Source of the DNA: a virus
Strand: one strand, 5' to 3'
IMG/VR virus record: IMGVR_UViG_3300033143_001219
Span: 17,106 to 81,105 of that record
DNA length: 64,000 bases
The notes under the pieces: generated by a model
Told to the model about the DNA's origin: nothing
What the model saw: the letters and a program-made list of their open reading frames with translations, nothing else
The model's database searches: none
Shown: positions 8,790 to 17,254 of the stretch, piece after piece
Position numbering within the stretch: the first letter of the stretch is position 1
Layout: every line of letters begins with the position of its first letter
Made by a program: the position numbers and the translations under genes

Positions 8790-10605
8790 CTGGTTCTCAT
8801 ATGGTGAAGATAACTATATAGATTTAGAAGAGACTCCATTAATGCAGATATCAGGTAAAAACGGTAGTGGTAAAAGTTCTATACCTTTAATAATAGAAGA
8901 AGTATTATATGGTAAAAATCATATAGGTAAGAGAAAGCAAACTTTAGTTAATAGATATATAAAAAATCCTATCCTTACAGCAGAATTAAACTTTTCAAGG
9001 GATGAGGTAGATTATAAAGTGAAAATTTCTCGAAAAAGCACCGTGAAAATACAATTTTTTCGTGAAAATGAGGATTTATCATCACATACATCAACCAATA
9101 CGTTCAAGTCAATACAAGAGGTTTTAGGTATTGATTTCAAAGTATTCGTTCAACTTATATACCAAAGTTCAAAAATTAACTTAGAGTTCTTAGAGGCTAC
9201 AGATACTAATAGGAAGAAATTCCTTATTAGCTTATTTAAGCTACATAAATACTTAGAGATACATGAAGTATTTAAGAAAGCTGAGAGTGGTATTAATAAT
9301 GAAGTATTAATACTATCAAGTAAGTTAAGTACTATTGAAGCTTGGATAACTAAGCATATTAATAAAGAGTTAATACATATAGATACCAAAGAACTACCAG
9401 AAGTTAATAAGGATGATATAGATAAATTAGCAGTATTTAAAGTTGAATTATTAAATATTAAAGATACCAATACAAAAATAAATAAAAATAATGAATATAA
9501 AAACTTATTAAAAACATTAGATTTAAGTGCTCTTTCTTATGTAGGTGAAGTACCAAATGATAAGGATAAGCATGAAGAGTACAGAAGATTAGGTCAACAT
9601 AAACTGACTGAAATTAAAACTAAAATTAAAACACATAAAAATAGTATTGATAAGGTAAAGAGATTTGAAGACAGGTGTCCTACTTGTGCTCAAGATATAA
9701 CAGAAGATTTTAAAAATAAACTGATACATACTGATCAACGTAATATATCAGACCTAGAGACTGACGCCTCTATAGTTAATAAAGCTATAAAAGATGTTGA
9801 AGATAAGTTAAAAAATTATCAGCAAATAGCTAATAAGGTAAAAGAACGTGAAAGGGTATCAGATGATTTCTCTACACTACAAAATTTAGTTGATAATTCA
9901 ATATTAAGTGATATAATGGTTGAGGGTGATATACTAAAAAATATAACTGCGCTAGAGACTAAACTTAGAAATATTACTGAAGATATTAAACGCATATCTA
10001 CTTTTAATAACAAAGCTGAAAGTAATAATTCGACTGTTAAAGTTATAACTGCACAGCTAGAAGAGTACAAATTACAAGCAGAAGATGTACGTGAACAATT
10101 ATATGAAATAGAAGAACAGAAAAATAAATTAGGCATACTTAAAAAGGCTTTTAGCACAAATGGACTGTTGAATTATAAATTGGATTATTTAATAAAAGAC
10201 TTAGAGTTACAAATTAACTCTTATTTACAAGAATTATCTTCAGGGAAATTCCAAATAGTATTTATATTACAGGAAGAAAAACTTAATATAGAGATATTGG
10301 ACGAAGGTGCATCTATAACTATTGAAGAACTATCAGCAGGTGAACTAGCACGTATCAATACAGCAACACTGTTAGCTATACGGAAGTTAATGTCTGCAAT
10401 ATCTTCAACAAAGCTTAATATCTTATTTTTAGATGAGGTAATGGGAGTTCTAGATGAAGAAGGCAAAGAAAAGCTAATAGAAGTATTACTGAAAGAGAAG
10501 GACTTAAATACGTTTTTAGTTAGTCATGAGTATTCACATCCATTAATCCCTAAGATAAATATAATAAAGGAAAATAAAATAAGTAGGATAGATAATGGTA
10601 GATAG
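8758..10605 (+). CDS. SbcC/gp46-like ATPase subunit (Rad50 family)
   Basis: A 615-residue SMC-like ATPase. Walker A is GKNGSGKSS beginning at G33; the zinc-hook CPTC is at C307-C310 in the middle of long coiled-coil arms; the ABC signature LSAGELARINTA and Walker B ILFLDEVMGVLDEEG are in the C-terminal quarter. With the upstream nuclease it forms the end-processing complex (T4 gp46/47, T5 D13/D12). The coiled coils are short compared with cellular Rad50, as is normal for phage versions. The 5' end overlaps the nuclease gene by 32 bases, favouring balanced expression. Confidence 0.92.
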   Translation: MIILKNLTWSNWFSYGEDNYIDLEETPLMQISGKNGSGKSSIPLIIEEVLYGKNHIGKRKQTLVNRYIKNPILTAELNFSRDEVDYKVKISRKSTVKIQFFRENEDLSSHTSTNTFKSIQEVLGIDFKVFVQLIYQSSKINLEFLEATDTNRKKFLISLFKLHKYLEIHEVFKKAESGINNEVLILSSKLSTIEAWITKHINKELIHIDTKELPEVNKDDIDKLAVFKVELLNIKDTNTKINKNNEYKNLLKTLDLSALSYVGEVPNDKDKHEEYRRLGQHKLTEIKTKIKTHKNSIDKVKRFEDRCPTCAQDITEDFKNKLIHTDQRNISDLETDASIVNKAIKDVEDKLKNYQQIANKVKERERVSDDFSTLQNLVDNSILSDIMVEGDILKNITALETKLRNITEDIKRISTFNNKAESNNSTVKVITAQLEEYKLQAEDVREQLYEIEEQKNKLGILKKAFSTNGLLNYKLDYLIKDLELQINSYLQELSSGKFQIVFILQEEKLNIEILDEGASITIEELSAGELARINTATLLAIRKLMSAISSTKLNILFLDEVMGVLDEEGKEKLIEVLLKEKDLNTFLVSHEYSHPLIPKINIIKENKISRIDNGR

Positions 10606-11050
10606 TCGAGCAAAAGGTGCAAGAGCAGAATCTAAAGCTAAAGAGATACTTACTAAACATACAGGATTAAATTGGCAAAGAATACCTGCTTCAGGTGCAT
10701 TAGATGCAGTACATGGATTGAAGGGTGATTTATACATTCCTGATGAAAGTAATAAATATTGCATAGAAGTTAAGTCATATAAGGAGTCTGCAATTAATCA
10801 TTTATTGGTTAGTGGTGCTGGACTACCTTTACGAGACTGGATGGTTCAGGCAATAAGACAAGGTATACAGGTAAATAAAAAACCCTTACTAATATTTAAA
10901 CATGATAGAAGTAAATTTTATATTTGTAGTTGGGAAGAACCTGCTAATTTAGAAGTATATTTAATGTACTTTTATGATGGTGAGGAATTACCAGTATATA
11001 TAGCACTCCTAGAAGAGTGGCTAATACACGAAAAGGTAGAGTTTATATAA
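10595..11050 (+). CDS. PD-(D/E)XK nuclease, Holliday-junction-resolvase-like
   Basis: A 151-residue protein with an N-terminal basic helix (SRAKGARAESKAKEIL) carrying a conserved-type glutamate, then GALDAVHGLKGDLYI and CIEVKSYKES. Together these give the E...GD...ExK pattern of archaeal Hjc and related PD-(D/E)XK resolvases. T5 places a Holliday-junction resolvase (D14) at the same position between SbcC and the flap exonuclease, so resolution of recombination intermediates is the likely role. The start overlaps the SbcC stop by 11 bases. A related restriction-like nuclease function is possible. Confidence 0.7.
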   Translation: MVDSRAKGARAESKAKEILTKHTGLNWQRIPASGALDAVHGLKGDLYIPDESNKYCIEVKSYKESAINHLLVSGAGLPLRDWMVQAIRQGIQVNKKPLLIFKHDRSKFYICSWEEPANLEVYLMYFYDGEELPVYIALLEEWLIHEKVEFI

Positions 11051-11874
11051 TGGGAACAGATTTTATAAAGAAAAATAGATACGAAAACTTGCTTATAATA
11101 GATGGATTAAATCTAGCATTTAGGTATAAGTTTGCAAATAAGAAAGATTTTGCACCCTTGTATGTAAAGACAGTACAATCCTTAGCTAAATCGTATGATG
11201 CTAGGAGAGTTGTTGTTCTAGGTGATGGAGGTTCCTCTTATAGAGAAGCTTTATACCCAGATTATAAAGCAAATCGTAAGGATCTTAGAGCAAAGCAAAC
11301 GCAACAAGAGGCTGATGATTTTCAAGATTTCTTAGAGGAGTTTGGTGTAGCATTTGAATTGTTAGGCTTACAGTACGATACTTTTAGATTTAAAGGTGTT
11401 GAAGCTGATGATATTGCAGCCTATCTTGTTAAATACTACAAGGATAGTTTTGAGCATACTTGGATGATTTCATCTGATAAAGATTGGGATTTGATGATTG
11501 CAGATAATGTTTCAAGATTCGCATATACAAGTAGGAAAGAAATCACATTAGATACATGGAATGACTTTTACGAGTATCAACCAGAACAACACATAAGTAT
11601 TAAAGTACTTATGGGTGATAAGGGAGATAATGTACCGGGTGTGGAAGGTATTGGTGAAAAACGCGCTAATACCATACTAAGAGATTATGAGACTGCTTAT
11701 GATGTGTATGCAAGCTTACCAATAGCTAGTAAATATAAGTATATACAGAACTTAAATAAATTTGGTGATCAATTATTAGTAAATTATGAGCTTATGGATT
11801 TGCTCACTTATTGTGAGGATGCCATAGGTAAAGAAAATATAGAAAAAATAGAAGAGGTATTTAATGGCGATTAG
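11050..11874 (+). CDS. 5'-3' exonuclease / flap endonuclease (T5 D15-like)
   Basis: A 274-residue FEN-family nuclease. Acidic metal ligands stand out: D18 in IIDGLNLA, D59 in LGDGGSSYR, E118/D120/D121 in VEADDIA, D143/D145 in SSDKDWD, and D190/D193 in MGDKGDNVPG, which begins the helix-three-turn-helix (GIGEKRA). The segment between residues 64 and 78 (YREALYPDYKANRK) is the helical-arch entry typical of the family. It removes RNA primers and flaps, the activity that the separate polymerase lacks. ATG 11050 forms a TAATG overlap with the upstream stop; a GTG at 11017 in the same frame would add 11 residues and is less likely. Confidence 0.9.
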   Translation: MGTDFIKKNRYENLLIIDGLNLAFRYKFANKKDFAPLYVKTVQSLAKSYDARRVVVLGDGGSSYREALYPDYKANRKDLRAKQTQQEADDFQDFLEEFGVAFELLGLQYDTFRFKGVEADDIAAYLVKYYKDSFEHTWMISSDKDWDLMIADNVSRFAYTSRKEITLDTWNDFYEYQPEQHISIKVLMGDKGDNVPGVEGIGEKRANTILRDYETAYDVYASLPIASKYKYIQNLNKFGDQLLVNYELMDLLTYCEDAIGKENIEKIEEVFNGD

Positions 11875-12295
11875 AATAGTTTTAGATAATGAAGATTGTG
11901 AGCCATATAAAGGCAATCGATGGGATGGTGGTTGGGACTTACGTTCAAACAATCCAGATATTACAATAGAACCCGGACAAAAGGTTAAGATATATACAGG
12001 TGTTAGAATGGAAATACCTGTAAGACACATAGGTATGGTAGTACCTAGAAGTGGTTTAGGATCTAAATATAGACTAACTTTAGCTAATACCGTGGGTGTA
12101 ATTGATTCAGACTACAGAGGTGAAATTATAGTTAACTTAGTTAACGGCGGTGATGAAGCTGTAGAAATCAATCAATTTGATAGATTTTGTCAAATACTAG
12201 TTGTACCAGTTAGAATAGATACTTTTAGAGTAGTAACTAAACTACAGGAAACTGGAAGAGGCGAACAAGGGTTCGGAAGTAGTGGAGTAGAATAA
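11864..12295 (+). CDS. dut: dUTPase
   Basis: A 143-residue trimeric-type deoxyuridine triphosphatase. All five family motifs are visible: motif I GWDLRS around D25, motif II PRSGLGSK at 61-68, motif III GVIDSDYRGE with D81 and Y84, motif IV QFDRFCQILV at 104-113, and motif V GRGEQGFGSSG at 131-141. It hydrolyses dUTP to dUMP and pyrophosphate, keeping uracil out of DNA and feeding thymidylate synthesis. AGAGGTATTTA precedes the start. It overlaps the exonuclease by 11 bases and is followed without gap by the ribonucleotide reductase, forming a nucleotide-metabolism pair. Confidence 0.95.
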   Translation: MAIRIVLDNEDCEPYKGNRWDGGWDLRSNNPDITIEPGQKVKIYTGVRMEIPVRHIGMVVPRSGLGSKYRLTLANTVGVIDSDYRGEIIVNLVNGGDEAVEINQFDRFCQILVVPVRIDTFRVVTKLQETGRGEQGFGSSGVE

Positions 12296-14335
12296 ATGCC
12301 AAGTACTAGAGCAGAGATTATAACAAGAAGAACATATAATAGACCTATTGACTTTGACGAAACAAGATTTGAAACTTGGGACGATACTATAGATAGAGTT
12401 GTTGGGCATCAAAGATGGTTATGGGAAAGAGCCTTAACACATAATAAACTTAAGAATATGCCTTTACATGATATCACGGAAGATATGCTAGAATGGGCAT
12501 ACTTAAATAGTGACCAAGAATATGAGTTAGAAGAGTTAAGAGAGGTCATGCTAGCACGTGAAGCTTTACCAAGTGGTAGAACACTTTGGTTAGGTGGTAC
12601 TGAAGTAGCAAAACGAAGAGAAGCTAGTCAATTTAACTGTGCACATTTAAATGTTGAAACAGTTTATGACGTTGTAGATTCTTTATGGTTATTATTACAA
12701 GGTACTGGTATTGGTGGTACTGCGAAAGTAGGTACTTTAACCGGTTTTAGAAAACCTATAAAAAATATACAAGTTATTAACTCTACTAGAACTGCTAAAG
12801 GCGGAAGATCTACTAATGAGGAACATTATATTAATGGTGTATGGACTATTTCAGTTGGTGATAGTGCTGAAGCCTGGGCTAAATCAATAGGTAAACTATT
12901 GGCAGGAAAATACCCAGCCCATACACTTATATTTGACTTCTCAGAAATAAGACCAGCAGGTGACAGATTAGCCGGATATGGTTGGATCTCTTCAGGAGAC
13001 GGACCTATATCTAGAGCGTATCCTAAAATTGCTGAGATACTTAATAAGAGAGCTGGTGGCCTACTTAGTAAGTTAGATATAATTGAAGTACTAAATCATC
13101 TGGGAACTGTCTTAAGTTCTAGACGATCTGCTGAAATTATGCTAATGGAGTATGGTAGTGATGAATGGTTAGAGTTTGCTAACTTTAAAGAGAAATGTTA
13201 TGAGGAAGGCTATATACATAGACAGCAATCTAATAACTCTTTAGTGTTTTATCAGAAACCTTCCAATGAACAACTGACAGAGATATTCGATAAGATGATA
13301 GCTGCTGGTGGTTCTGAACCCGGTTTTATTAATGGTCAAACTGCTAAAAACAGAGCTCCATGGTTCGCGGGAGTTAATCCTTGTGCAGAGATACTATTAG
13401 GTAACAAGTCATTTTGTAACTTAGTGGAGATTGATGTATCAAAATTTATTGGTAACAGCGCCGACCTTCATAAAGTAGCAACCCTTGTTGCAAGAGCAAA
13501 CTATAGACAGACTGTAGTTGATTTCAGGGATGGTGTGTTACAAGAAGCTTGGCATCTTAACAATGAATTCTTACGTTTATGTGGTACTGGTGTCACGGGT
13601 ATCGCGCAGCGCGATGATATGACAGAGTATGATTGGAAAGATTTACGTTACTCTGCAGTTACAGCTGCTAGAGGTATGGCGAATGAATTAGGTTTGCAAC
13701 ACCCAAAGAATGTAACCACAGTTAAGCCTAGTGGAACACTATCTAAAATAATGGATACTACAGAAGGCGTACATAAGCCAGCAGGTAAGTACTTATTTAA
13801 TTGGATTAACTTTAATGAGCTAGATCCCTTAGTTCAAAAATTAAAGGATGCAAATTATCGATCGTTGGTCAATCCTACTGATTCGACTGGTGTGTTAGTA
13901 TGCCTTCCAGTAAAATTTGAAAATGTAGATTTTACAACGAAAATAGTAACTAGATCTGACGGTTCTGAAGATGTTCTCGAAGTAACTGATGAATGTGCCA
14001 TAACGCAATTGGAAAGATATCGTAAGATTCAAACCCATTATTGTGACCAGAATGTAAGTAATACAATATATTACAATCCAGATGAAAAAGAAAAAATTGT
14101 GAATTGGCTGTTACAACATTGGGACGTATATGTAGGTGTTTCATTTCTGTTTAAGAATGACCCGACTGTAAGTGCTAAAGACCTAGGTTTTAGTTATTTA
14201 CCACAAGAGTATGTTACTAAAGTTAAATATGATGAATATGTTAAAGACATATTACCAGTTAATTTTGATAATACTGATTCTTTTGAAGAATTGGAAGAGG
14301 ACGACTGCCCACAGGGTGTTTGTCCTGTTAAATAA
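12296..14335 (+). CDS. nrdJ: Ribonucleoside-triphosphate reductase, class II (adenosylcobalamin-dependent)
   Basis: A 679-residue monomeric-type enzyme. The active-site motif NPCAEI is at 361-366, with C363 as the thiyl-radical cysteine and N361 and E365 as partners. C115 (QFNCAHL) and C374 (KSFCNL) are the likely redox pair. The C-terminus ends in C671...C676 with a CPVK tail, matching the swinging thiol pair of the Lactobacillus leichmannii RTPR group. VKPSGTLSKIMD is the phosphate-binding loop. It makes deoxynucleotides from ribonucleotides using vitamin B12 and needs neither oxygen nor a small subunit. None of the usual class I partner genes is nearby. GGAGTAGAATAA supplies the ribosome-binding site. 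Confidence 0.92.
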   Translation: MPSTRAEIITRRTYNRPIDFDETRFETWDDTIDRVVGHQRWLWERALTHNKLKNMPLHDITEDMLEWAYLNSDQEYELEELREVMLAREALPSGRTLWLGGTEVAKRREASQFNCAHLNVETVYDVVDSLWLLLQGTGIGGTAKVGTLTGFRKPIKNIQVINSTRTAKGGRSTNEEHYINGVWTISVGDSAEAWAKSIGKLLAGKYPAHTLIFDFSEIRPAGDRLAGYGWISSGDGPISRAYPKIAEILNKRAGGLLSKLDIIEVLNHLGTVLSSRRSAEIMLMEYGSDEWLEFANFKEKCYEEGYIHRQQSNNSLVFYQKPSNEQLTEIFDKMIAAGGSEPGFINGQTAKNRAPWFAGVNPCAEILLGNKSFCNLVEIDVSKFIGNSADLHKVATLVARANYRQTVVDFRDGVLQEAWHLNNEFLRLCGTGVTGIAQRDDMTEYDWKDLRYSAVTAARGMANELGLQHPKNVTTVKPSGTLSKIMDTTEGVHKPAGKYLFNWINFNELDPLVQKLKDANYRSLVNPTDSTGVLVCLPVKFENVDFTTKIVTRSDGSEDVLEVTDECAITQLERYRKIQTHYCDQNVSNTIYYNPDEKEKIVNWLLQHWDVYVGVSFLFKNDPTVSAKDLGFSYLPQEYVTKVKYDEYVKDILPVNFDNTDSFEELEEDDCPQGVCPVK

Positions 14336-14345
14336 GGAGAAGTAA

Positions 14346-14537
14346 ATGACCACAACTGTTAAGGTAGAAGCACATTGTGATGACAATACAGAAGTTATTG
14401 TCAGTGTTACTGATTATAGTATTAATACTGATAATGCTAATTTTGAAGATGTAGTAATGCAAGATGGGGAATCTGTAGACTTTTATGTATATGATAATCG
14501 TGAAATTACAATAAAAGAAATAGAAAAGGAGAAGTAA
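14346..14537 (+). CDS. Small acidic hypothetical protein
   Basis: A 63-residue acidic protein with alternating beta-type residues and no recognised family. It starts nine bases after the reductase stop behind a clear AAGGAGAAGTAA ribosome-binding site, and the sequence before its own stop (AAAAGGAGAAGTAAGAA) is the binding site for the next gene. Confidence 0.6.
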   Translation: MTTTVKVEAHCDDNTEVIVSVTDYSINTDNANFEDVVMQDGESVDFYVYDNREITIKEIEKEK

Positions 14538-14540
14538 GAA

Positions 14541-14789
14541 ATGGATGTTAAACTAGGAGATAGTGTAAAAGATATAGTTTCAGGTTTTATGGGTGTTATA
14601 GTATCTCAACATGACTACCTAAATGGCTGTACTAGATTTACTATACAACCAAGAGTTGATAAGGATGGAAAGTTACCTGAAACTCAAACTTTTGATTTTC
14701 CACAACTTGAGTTAGTTAAATTTGAAGTGGCAAAGAAAGATGATGGAATGACCGGTGGTCCTTCAAAGTATGAAGATACTACAAGGTAA
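14541..14789 (+). CDS. Small hypothetical protein, SH3-like or KOW-like fold possible
   Basis: An 82-residue protein with an excellent Shine-Dalgarno (AAAAGGAG). The pattern KLGDSVKDIVSGFMGVIVSQHDYLNGC resembles small beta-barrel proteins in which a GD...V...G turn is followed by a G-hydrophobic strand; similar short proteins are common near phage nucleotide-metabolism genes. Function unknown. It is the last gene before the convergent terminator. Confidence 0.6.
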   Translation: MDVKLGDSVKDIVSGFMGVIVSQHDYLNGCTRFTIQPRVDKDGKLPETQTFDFPQLELVKFEVAKKDDGMTGGPSKYEDTTR

Positions 14790-14800
14790 ATAAAAAGAAA

Positions 14801-14823
14801 AGGGGCTTGCGCCCCTTTTTTTT
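14801..14823. terminator. Bidirectional terminator between convergent replication and late regions
   Basis: AGGGGC-TTGC-GCCCCT forms a compact hairpin followed by eight T on the plus strand. The run of A just upstream (14,792-14,800) gives a T-run on the minus strand, so it can stop both the replication operon and the late operon, whose last gene ends at 14,822. Confidence 0.85.
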
Positions 14824-15400
14824 ATTTCTTAAATAAGTTAAATAATGGTTTAAAGTCTTCACCCAATGCAGCGCGTTTTTCCTTACCACGTTGATATGCT
14901 GAAATACCTAGTACCGCTAAAGGTACAGACCAAAATACTTGTAAAGATGCTATAGAGCTAATAATAGCTGGTGCCGTTGCAGGTACTGCTATCATAACAT
15001 ATATAAGTGCAACTGTCTGTATAAAGAAAGCCACCCCTGATATATACCCCCAGAAAGGTCTCCATCTACGTTGCCAAGCATCACCTGAAACAGCCTCTGT
15101 TCGCATAGTAGCATTTACTGATTCAACTTGAGAAGTTTCATGAGCTAACTCATTAGATCTACCTTGTATAATCAGTCTCTCAAGATCTACTTTATGTGTA
15201 TATTCTAATTCTTTTAGTTTAACAGCAGCTTGTGGATCTGCTTCAATTAGTCTAGCTAACTGCTCAGGACTATCATCTGGCTTTCCACCAAACATATTAG
15301 ATATTAAACTACCTATTGCAGCCCCACCAGGACCACCCACTGCACCACCTAAAATCGGTGCTATACTTGCTAGGCTTGAGCCTAAATCACTCCATTCCAT
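14822..15400 (-). CDS. Putative holin (three-TM, gene-transfer-agent type)
   Basis: A 192-residue protein with a Gly/Ala-rich hydrophobic N-terminal segment (SIAPILGGAVGGPGGAAIG), a charged middle helix with ERLIIQ and HETSQVESVNATMRTEAVSGD, then WQRRWRPFWGY leading into two transmembrane segments (about residues 118-142 and 146-165). It ends with a basic tail. This layout and the WRRxxRP segment fit the three-TM holin family found in gene transfer agents and many phages. It lies directly after the endolysin gene at the end of the late region, where holins are expected. Assigned by topology and motif memory, not by search. Confidence 0.7.
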   Translation of the reverse strand: MEWSDLGSSLASIAPILGGAVGGPGGAAIGSLISNMFGGKPDDSPEQLARLIEADPQAAVKLKELEYTHKVDLERLIIQGRSNELAHETSQVESVNATMRTEAVSGDAWQRRWRPFWGYISGVAFFIQTVALIYVMIAVPATAPAIISSIASLQVFWSVPLAVLGISAYQRGKEKRAALGEDFKPLFNLFKK

Positions 15401-15401
15401 A

Positions 15402-15818
15402 TTAATCTCCTACTATTTCAAAATGTACTAAGTCATCAAATTTATTATCGGTATAGTCATAATCTCTATCCCAATCACCACCCCACCTAATTGTAATCCC
15501 TTTCTTAGCAGCTTCATAAAAGATAATTGCTTTTAGTTCATAAAATTTAGTGCGTTCTTTCCATTCTGTAGCACCCCAATCTGTGGGAATTGGCCAAGGG
15601 GCCACATCCACTGCCATTGAGGGTATAGAATTATGTTTACTATTTGGCCAACTAACCTCTGAAAGGTTTTGGTCAAATTTAGCGTTTTGTTCTTCTTTTG
15701 TTCTGTGTCCTGTGATAATAGTACAATCATAATATTTAACGACTTCGCTTAATATATGAAGCCATCTAGCATCACAAGTACCTAATCTATCCCTAGATGT
15801 TCTTCCAAAATTTGGCAT
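15402..15818 (-). CDS. Endolysin, M15-family L-alanyl-D-glutamate peptidase
   Basis: A 138-residue enzyme, nearly the same length as the T5 endolysin (137). Zinc ligands of the M15C family are visible: H62 in SKHNS, D71 in MAVDVAPWP, and H132 in DLVHFE, with E134 two residues later. It would cleave the peptide stem of peptidoglycan. There is no signal peptide or membrane anchor, so release depends on the holin encoded next. The start ATG overlaps the previous stop (TAATG). Confidence 0.85.
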   Translation of the reverse strand: MPNFGRTSRDRLGTCDARWLHILSEVVKYYDCTIITGHRTKEEQNAKFDQNLSEVSWPNSKHNSIPSMAVDVAPWPIPTDWGATEWKERTKFYELKAIIFYEAAKKGITIRWGGDWDRDYDYTDNKFDDLVHFEIVGD

Positions 15819-16090
15819 TATCTTCCTCCGTGATGTTCTTTCTCATGTTCTCTAATATTTGAGCCACAATCAAGTAACTTAACAACTACTTTTGTTTCTG
15901 TAGGATTCCATCTTTCGTGATCCTGTTTAGCTGGAACAGCATCAACTTCTTCCTCAATGACTATAGTCTCTACTGGTGTAGTATCAGATAAATACGCCTG
16001 CATACCATTAGTACCAAATAAAGCTATTAAGAATAACCACATTTTATATGCGTCTACAAAAGCTTTAACTCTTTTATATAAGTTTTTCAT
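15818..16090 (-). CDS. Small membrane-anchored protein, lysis-region, possible spanin
   Basis: A 90-residue protein from ATG 16090, preceded by GGAGCTATTAAT. An N-terminal basic stretch is followed by one transmembrane segment (MWLFLIALFGTNGMQAYL, about residues 17-34), then a soluble tail with Pro, Glu and Lys and a C-terminal His-rich end. The topology, with a periplasmic tail of about 55 residues, is that of an inner-membrane spanin or another lysis accessory, and the position beside the endolysin agrees. The tail is too short and not clearly coiled-coil, so this is only a candidate. Confidence 0.5.
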   Translation of the reverse strand: MKNLYKRVKAFVDAYKMWLFLIALFGTNGMQAYLSDTTPVETIVIEEEVDAVPAKQDHERWNPTETKVVVKLLDCGSNIREHEKEHHGGR

Positions 16091-16091
16091 A

Positions 16092-16451
16092 TTAATAGCT
16101 CCATGTATAGCCAATACCTATACCTATTTGTGTATCATTATTAACGTTACCCGCTGATATTGATGCACTAAATAACCCACAATCTCGACACTCTCTATGT
16201 GCTAATGCAGCGGAGACTGCTGATGAATCTCCATATACTGCGGCAGTTACAGACTTTTGATATGCATAAGTACCATAATCAAAGTGATGTTGACCTGCAG
16301 CTATTGCTATAGCAGACTGTATGTTATATTCATTATATATACTTGTACTAGTATTAGTAACTACAGATTCTTTTTCCTCATCGTGATGTGGATTATCTGC
16401 ATATATATTCATTGAAATAGCCATTATAGCTATCATAATTATCTTATTCAT
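16092..16451 (-). CDS. Secreted protein, possible small outer-membrane protein
   Basis: A 119-residue protein from ATG 16451, which follows GGGAGAGAAG and overlaps the upstream stop as ATGA. Residues 1-18 form a signal peptide (basic NK, hydrophobic core, cleavage after NIYA). The mature part has a His/Glu/Asp-rich start, then Ala/Gly/Ser-rich amphipathic segments (SAIAIAAG, SAVSAALA, GIGIGYTWSY) and ends in an aromatic residue, as outer-membrane beta-barrel or YadA-anchor-like strands do. Four cysteine/arginine residues (HRECRDCG) interrupt it. A surface-modifying or exclusion function is possible; the fold is inferred from pattern only. Confidence 0.5.
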   Translation of the reverse strand: MNKIIMIAIMAISMNIYADNPHHDEEKESVVTNTSTSIYNEYNIQSAIAIAAGQHHFDYGTYAYQKSVTAAVYGDSSAVSAALAHRECRDCGLFSASISAGNVNNDTQIGIGIGYTWSY

Positions 16452-16783
16452 CTTCTCTCCCAAAAAGTACAACTATCAGCATTTTTAGCTGTATGGTAAT
16501 GACCATATATACAGTGGAACAATTCATGTCCAGCTACACACATAGCTTTATCATCATATACATCTAATAATGGTAAAATGTAAATATAACATTTATTATT
16601 TTTAAAAACCGTTAATCCTTGTATTGGTATCTTTATGTTATATTTTTCTCTAAGTTCAGTAAAATCTTCTGTGATATTTACATCTATTCTTGGTTGCATA
16701 TTTTCCCAAGAGTGTATTGCTTTAGGTGATGAACATCCGAGTAACACCAATGCTATTAGTAATAATACTACCAGATTTTCCAT
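16448..16783 (-). CDS. Lipoprotein with HExxH zinc-protease motif
   Basis: A 111-residue protein. A short lipoprotein signal ends in LVLLGCSS, so C17 is the likely lipidated residue. Near the C-terminus is GHELFHCIYGHYH: H86, E87, H90 form an HExxH motif with further histidines at 95 and 97, as in small zincin metallopeptidases. It would sit on the periplasmic face of an envelope membrane. It is cotranscribed with signal-peptide and membrane proteins near the lysis genes, so it may be a lysis accessory or an envelope-modifying enzyme. The motif is clear; activity and substrate are unknown. Confidence 0.55.
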   Translation of the reverse strand: MENLVVLLLIALVLLGCSSPKAIHSWENMQPRIDVNITEDFTELREKYNIKIPIQGLTVFKNNKCYIYILPLLDVYDDKAMCVAGHELFHCIYGHYHTAKNADSCTFWERR

Positions 16784-17244
16784 TCAATTACAATACCCAG
16801 TGAATCATATGCATTATCGTCAGGATTTAAAGCACAACTGTGATGCGTGTACTTTAAGCCAATATTCATAACATCATCTGTTATCATGTTTTGAACAAAT
16901 CCAATGTTACTGGACAAACGGTTATTTATACCGCCCCCTTTACAAAATGGGCTAGGCCTTAATGTATTATCTATACCTACAAATACCGTTGCGCTGTCGA
17001 AATATGTTGTATCTGCCGCATTACTATTACCAGCATATAATATTCCCGCTAGAATAATGGGAACTATTAAGATTACTGATACTCCTTTCCATACTGAGGT
17101 TTTACCACCTTCCGCATGTACCCAGTTCTTCATAAACTGCTCCTTAGACCAGTTTGCTTTATAAAAGGCATACACTATTAGTGCGCCTAATAAAATCATT
17201 TCTAACCCTAGAAAGGTTAGTGCTTGTGCTATAAATATTTCCAT
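16768..17244 (-). CDS. Membrane protein with C-terminal beta-rich domain
   Basis: A 158-residue protein with two N-terminal hydrophobic helices (about residues 6-27 and 53-72) around a basic loop, then a C-terminal domain (about 78-158) of alternating strands ending in EWKIW. That domain contains KYTHHSCALNPDDNAYD. The H-x-S arrangement followed by an acidic residue 11 positions later is reminiscent of the catalytic His-x-Ser of PagL lipid A deacylases, and the aromatic C-terminus suits an outer-membrane barrel, though the domain is shorter than PagL and carries inner-membrane-type helices. AAGGAGAAACAA precedes the start. Function unknown. Confidence 0.5.
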   Translation of the reverse strand: MEIFIAQALTFLGLEMILLGALIVYAFYKANWSKEQFMKNWVHAEGGKTSVWKGVSVILIVPIILAGILYAGNSNAADTTYFDSATVFVGIDNTLRPSPFCKGGGINNRLSSNIGFVQNMITDDVMNIGLKYTHHSCALNPDDNAYDSLGIVIEWKIW

Positions 17245-17254
17245 TTGTTTCTCC

